64,000 bases of DNA, from positions 1-64,000 of the forward strand of contig NZ_CABPRZ010000012.1 of assembly GCF_902459695.1 (NCBI RefSeq), written 5' to 3'. Positions 62,501 through 64,000 of the stretch are shown in pieces. Within the stretch, counting starts at the first letter, position 1; each line of letters opens with the position of its first letter. Made by a program: the position numbers and the translations under genes. Below the pieces are notes generated by a model that ran no database searches, was not told the origin of the DNA, and saw only the letters and a program-made list of their open reading frames with translations. This stretch comes from Pandoraea terrae. Lineage in GTDB: Bacteria > Pseudomonadota > Gammaproteobacteria > Burkholderiales > Burkholderiaceae.

Positions 62501-62740
62501 GCCGTGCTCGCGCTGATTCCGCTGTTGCGCAGCAACTTCTTCGGACCGATGGCGACCGCCCTGATGGGCGGCATCACCAGCGCCACGATCCTGACCCTGT
62601 TCTATCTGCCCGCGCTGTACGCGGTATCGTTTCGCGTGAAGCATCACGAACGCGAAGGACATACGCCGCCCGGCAACGATCCGGCCGGGACCACCGGCGC
62701 CCCCGGGGGTGCTGCGCCAGCCAACGGAGGTGCGCAATGA
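59528..62740 (+). CDS. RND multidrug efflux pump (HAE1-like, TriC/MexK-like)
   Basis: 1070 residues, the normal size for HAE1 pumps. Twelve TM helices with two large periplasmic loops (about 50-340 and 560-880). TM4 contains LILALGLLVDDAIIAVEMMAV, whose adjacent Asp residues form the proton relay. Motifs such as SAVLPPGIQGPFFNDEFGDVY-type (TLPPGIQGPFFNDEFGD) and the acidic N-terminal SEDPPFTFRVMVI belong to the TriC/MexK-like subgroup rather than AcrB. Coupled to both neighbours by ATGA overlaps. Substrates cannot be inferred. Confidence 0.93.
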   Translation: MSAPQENALSPNAPDEAKRYEEGSFNLSAWALRHRALVVFLIGMATIFGIFAYSRLAQSEDPPFTFRVMVIRTFWPGATAQQVQEQVTDRIARKLQEMPTIDFQRSYSRPGESLLFFAMKDSAPPGEVPETWYQVRKKVGDIAVTLPPGIQGPFFNDEFGDVYTHIYTLDGDGFGPAQLRNYADALRTVLLRVPGVAKVDYFGDQDQKIFLEISNTQLTRLGLSPQQIAQAVNGQNAVSPAGTIMTPNDRVFVRPGGPFKDVAALADTLIRVNNRTFRLGDIATIKRGYVDPPVAQMRFAGKPVLGIGITMQPGRDVVHLGREVEAKMAALRKELPAGLVLTEVSSMSEAVSQSVDDFLEAVGEAVLIVLIVSLLSLGVRTGMVVVISIPIVLAVTALCMYVFDIGLHKVSLGTLILALGLLVDDAIIAVEMMAVKLEQGWNRSRAAAFAYTSTAFPMLTGTLVTVAGFLPIALAKSSTGEYTRSIFEVSAIALLASWFAAVVLIPLLGYKLLPERKREAHHDEHHEHDVYDTKFYNRLRVWVTWCIERRFVVLAITALLFVIAMAGFSLVPQQFFPSSDRPELLVDLRLQEGASFDATLRETTRLEKALDGRPEIDHTVSFVGSGAPRFYLPLDQQLAQPNFAQLVVTTKSVKDREALARWLAPKLREEFPSVRTRLSRLENGPPVGFPVQFRVSGDDIATVRKFADQVAAVMRADNRTSDVQLDWDEPSQRSVRFEVDQQKARALGVSSDDISNFIAMTLTGYTITQYRERDKLIAVDLRAPKAERADPSKLATLAMPTPNGPVPLGTLGHVVNELEYGVIWERDRQPTITVRSDVRNGAQGIDVTSAIDKQIQPIRDTLPVGYRVQIGGSVEESAKGQSSIMAQMPIMIIAVLTLLMLQLQSLARVMMVVLTAPLGMIGVVLTLLLFGKPFGFVAMLGVIAMFGIIMRNSVILVDQIEQDIRAGQPRFDAIVGATVRRFRPIVLTAAAAVLALIPLLRSNFFGPMATALMGGITSATILTLFYLPALYAVSFRVKHHEREGHTPPGNDPAGTTGAPGGAAPANGGAQ

Positions 62741-64000
62741 GAGCCGGCTCGACACTGAATCGGCGCCGTGTACGTCCGGCCTCGCGCGCCTTGGCAAGAA
62801 CGCTCGGCCTGTCACTGCCGCTGTGGCTTGCGGCCTGCGCGTTCGCGCCGAGCAGCGACGCACCGAAAATGCCGGCGCCGGCCCACTACGGCGCCCAGGC
62901 CCAGCCTGAACAGACCGTGTCCGCACAGGGGACGTCGCAACGTTTCGATGTGGGCGCAGCGCCCGTCGCCGCATGGTGGAAGGCGTATCGCTCGGATGCC
63001 CTGAATGCCCTGGTCGACGAAGGGCTGCGCAACAGTCCGTCGCTGGCGGCGGCGGACAAAAACCTGCTGGCGGCGCGCGAGCAGTTGAAGGCGCAAATCG
63101 GCGCCTCGCTGTTTCCGTCCATCGATCTCGGCGGACAGGCGACGCGCCAGCGCAATCTCGGCGTACCGACGTTCGGCCCGCCGACGGCTTTGTACAACGT
63201 GTTCGTCGGGCAGGTTCAGGCGCGCTATGCGTTCGATCTGTTCGGCGCGGCACGCTATGCGGATACGGCGCTCGCGGCGCAGGTCGACCAGCAGGCACGT
63301 CAGTTCGATGCGGCGCGCCAGGCACTCGCCGCCAATATCGTGACGGGCGCCATCGCCGCGTCGGCGCTGCATGCGCAGATCGTGGCGACGGAGCGGCTTG
63401 TGACGCTCGCCGAGACCGACGCTCGCGAGACCGAGCGGCGCGCGGTACTCGGCTCGGCCTCGCGCAGCGATGCCCTGTTGGCGCGACAGAACGCCGAGTC
63501 GATCGCCGGGTCGCTGCCCGCGATGCGGGCGCAGTGGTCGTCAACGCGCCATGCACTGGCCGTGCTGCTGGGCCGCACGCCCGACCAGGCACCGGACGAT
63601 CTCGCTTTCGACACCCTCGCCGTTCCCGCATCGGTGCCGGTCGTCGTGCCCTCGACACTGCTGGCTTCGCGCCCCGACATCCAGGCGGCCGATCTGGCCT
63701 TGAAGGGCGCGGCGGCGGAGGTCGGGGCGGCGACGGCGCAGCTGTTCCCGAGCTTGTCGCTCACGGCGTCGATGGGTAAAGGCGGCTTCAACTGGACAAC
63801 GGTGATGTCGAATGCGGGCTCGTTGTGGAGCGTCGGCGCGGCGATCACGCAGCCGCTTTTCCACGGCGGGGCATTGCTCGCCCAGCGGCGATCGGCCAAG
63901 GCGGCGTATGATGCAGCCGTCGAGCAATACAAGCAGACGGTGCTGACGGCATTCAAGAACGTCGCCGACACGCTGTCGTCGCTCGAGCAGGACAATGCCG
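62737..64000 (+). CDS. Outer membrane efflux channel, OprM/NodT family, partial at right edge
   Basis: The ATG at 62737 overlaps the pump stop; GGAGG lies seven bases before it. About 421 residues are visible and the frame is still open at 64000. A lipoprotein signal ending LWLAAC is followed by the OprM-type VAAWWKAYRSDALNALVDEGLRNSPSL (in part) and two helical repeats, AREQLKAQIGASLFPSIDLGG and later AAAEVGAATAQLFPSLSLTASMGKGG (in part). Third gene of the tripartite operon, so the pump has its own channel. The C-terminus, perhaps 40-60 residues, is missing. Confidence 0.92.
   Translation, partial: MRAGSTLNRRRVRPASRALARTLGLSLPLWLAACAFAPSSDAPKMPAPAHYGAQAQPEQTVSAQGTSQRFDVGAAPVAAWWKAYRSDALNALVDEGLRNSPSLAAADKNLLAAREQLKAQIGASLFPSIDLGGQATRQRNLGVPTFGPPTALYNVFVGQVQARYAFDLFGAARYADTALAAQVDQQARQFDAARQALAANIVTGAIAASALHAQIVATERLVTLAETDARETERRAVLGSASRSDALLARQNAESIAGSLPAMRAQWSSTRHALAVLLGRTPDQAPDDLAFDTLAVPASVPVVVPSTLLASRPDIQAADLALKGAAAEVGAATAQLFPSLSLTASMGKGGFNWTTVMSNAGSLWSVGAAITQPLFHGGALLAQRRSAKAAYDAAVEQYKQTVLTAFKNVADTLSSLEQDNA

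Noticed and set aside
1-64000. CRISPR array, tRNA or rRNA genes
   Set aside because: No regularly spaced repeats and no cloverleaf or rRNA core sequences were noticed while reading; a covariance search would be decisive.

Overview
The window looks like a chromosomal segment of a high-GC betaproteobacterium of the Burkholderiaceae; gene content and codon use suggest Pandoraea or a close relative, which is an inference because no rRNA or other taxonomic marker is present. Most of it is dense coding sequence with short gaps. The clearest exception is 53.6-58.3 kb, an accessory island of small genes, broken genes and repeats. No tRNA, rRNA or CRISPR array was recognised.

Layout: 0-6.1 kb is a leftward DUF1329 / DUF1302 / MMPL-type RND / YCF48-like operon. 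6.3-8.2 kb carries a truncated Cache chemoreceptor and a RidA protein; both the RidA unit and the DUF1329 operon are preceded by the same 70-bp promoter-like element. 8.4-14.3 kb is a MocR regulator divergent from an operon of a cytosolic binding-protein-like enzyme, a nitrilase-family amidase and a complete polar amino acid ABC transporter. 14.3-15.5 kb is decayed (IS3-type termini, aldo/keto reductase remnant). 15.5-23.8 kb runs leftward: an HtrA protease, a SagB-type tandem nitroreductase, a D-amino-acid-dehydrogenase-like flavoprotein, an amidase and an MHS-type permease, with a divergent XRE-cupin regulator and a palindromic operator. 24-32 kb holds a GYD protein, a choline/betaine-type ABC transporter and a complete Liv-type ABC transporter.

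32-37.7 kb: a methyltransferase, then a curli locus (csgB, an unusually long aromatic-rich csgA, csgE, csgF, csgG) closed by a LuxR-type regulator in the place of CsgD. 37.9-45.1 kb: lactate permease, DUF3830 protein, ethanolamine ammonia-lyase EutBC with an AraC regulator, and an M20 peptidase. 45.2-50.4 kb: a compact five-gene chemotaxis-like signalling operon (membrane kinase with Hpt and CheA-like ATPase but no CheW domain, a sensorless mini-chemoreceptor, two CheC/CheX-like proteins sharing a C-terminal tail, and a CheY). 50.6-53.6 kb: three coupled genes (CgeB-like glycosyltransferase, Fe(II)/2OG dioxygenase, Bcr/CflA exporter) that look like a small natural-product or modification cluster.

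53.6-58.3 kb island: an orphan type VI secretion module (Hcp, a Tlde1-like DUF2778 effector, a two-TM putative immunity protein), IS3 debris, two sets of exact short repeats linked to a small protein family, a BrnA antitoxin with an in-frame amber codon, and an intact BrnT-BrnA pair with its operator. 58.3-64 kb: a tripartite RND efflux operon whose outer-membrane channel gene runs off the window.

The most interesting items are the non-canonical chemotaxis-like operon, the extended curlin, the orphan Hcp/Tlde1/immunity island and the duplicated promoter element linking RidA to the DUF1329/DUF1302 operon.
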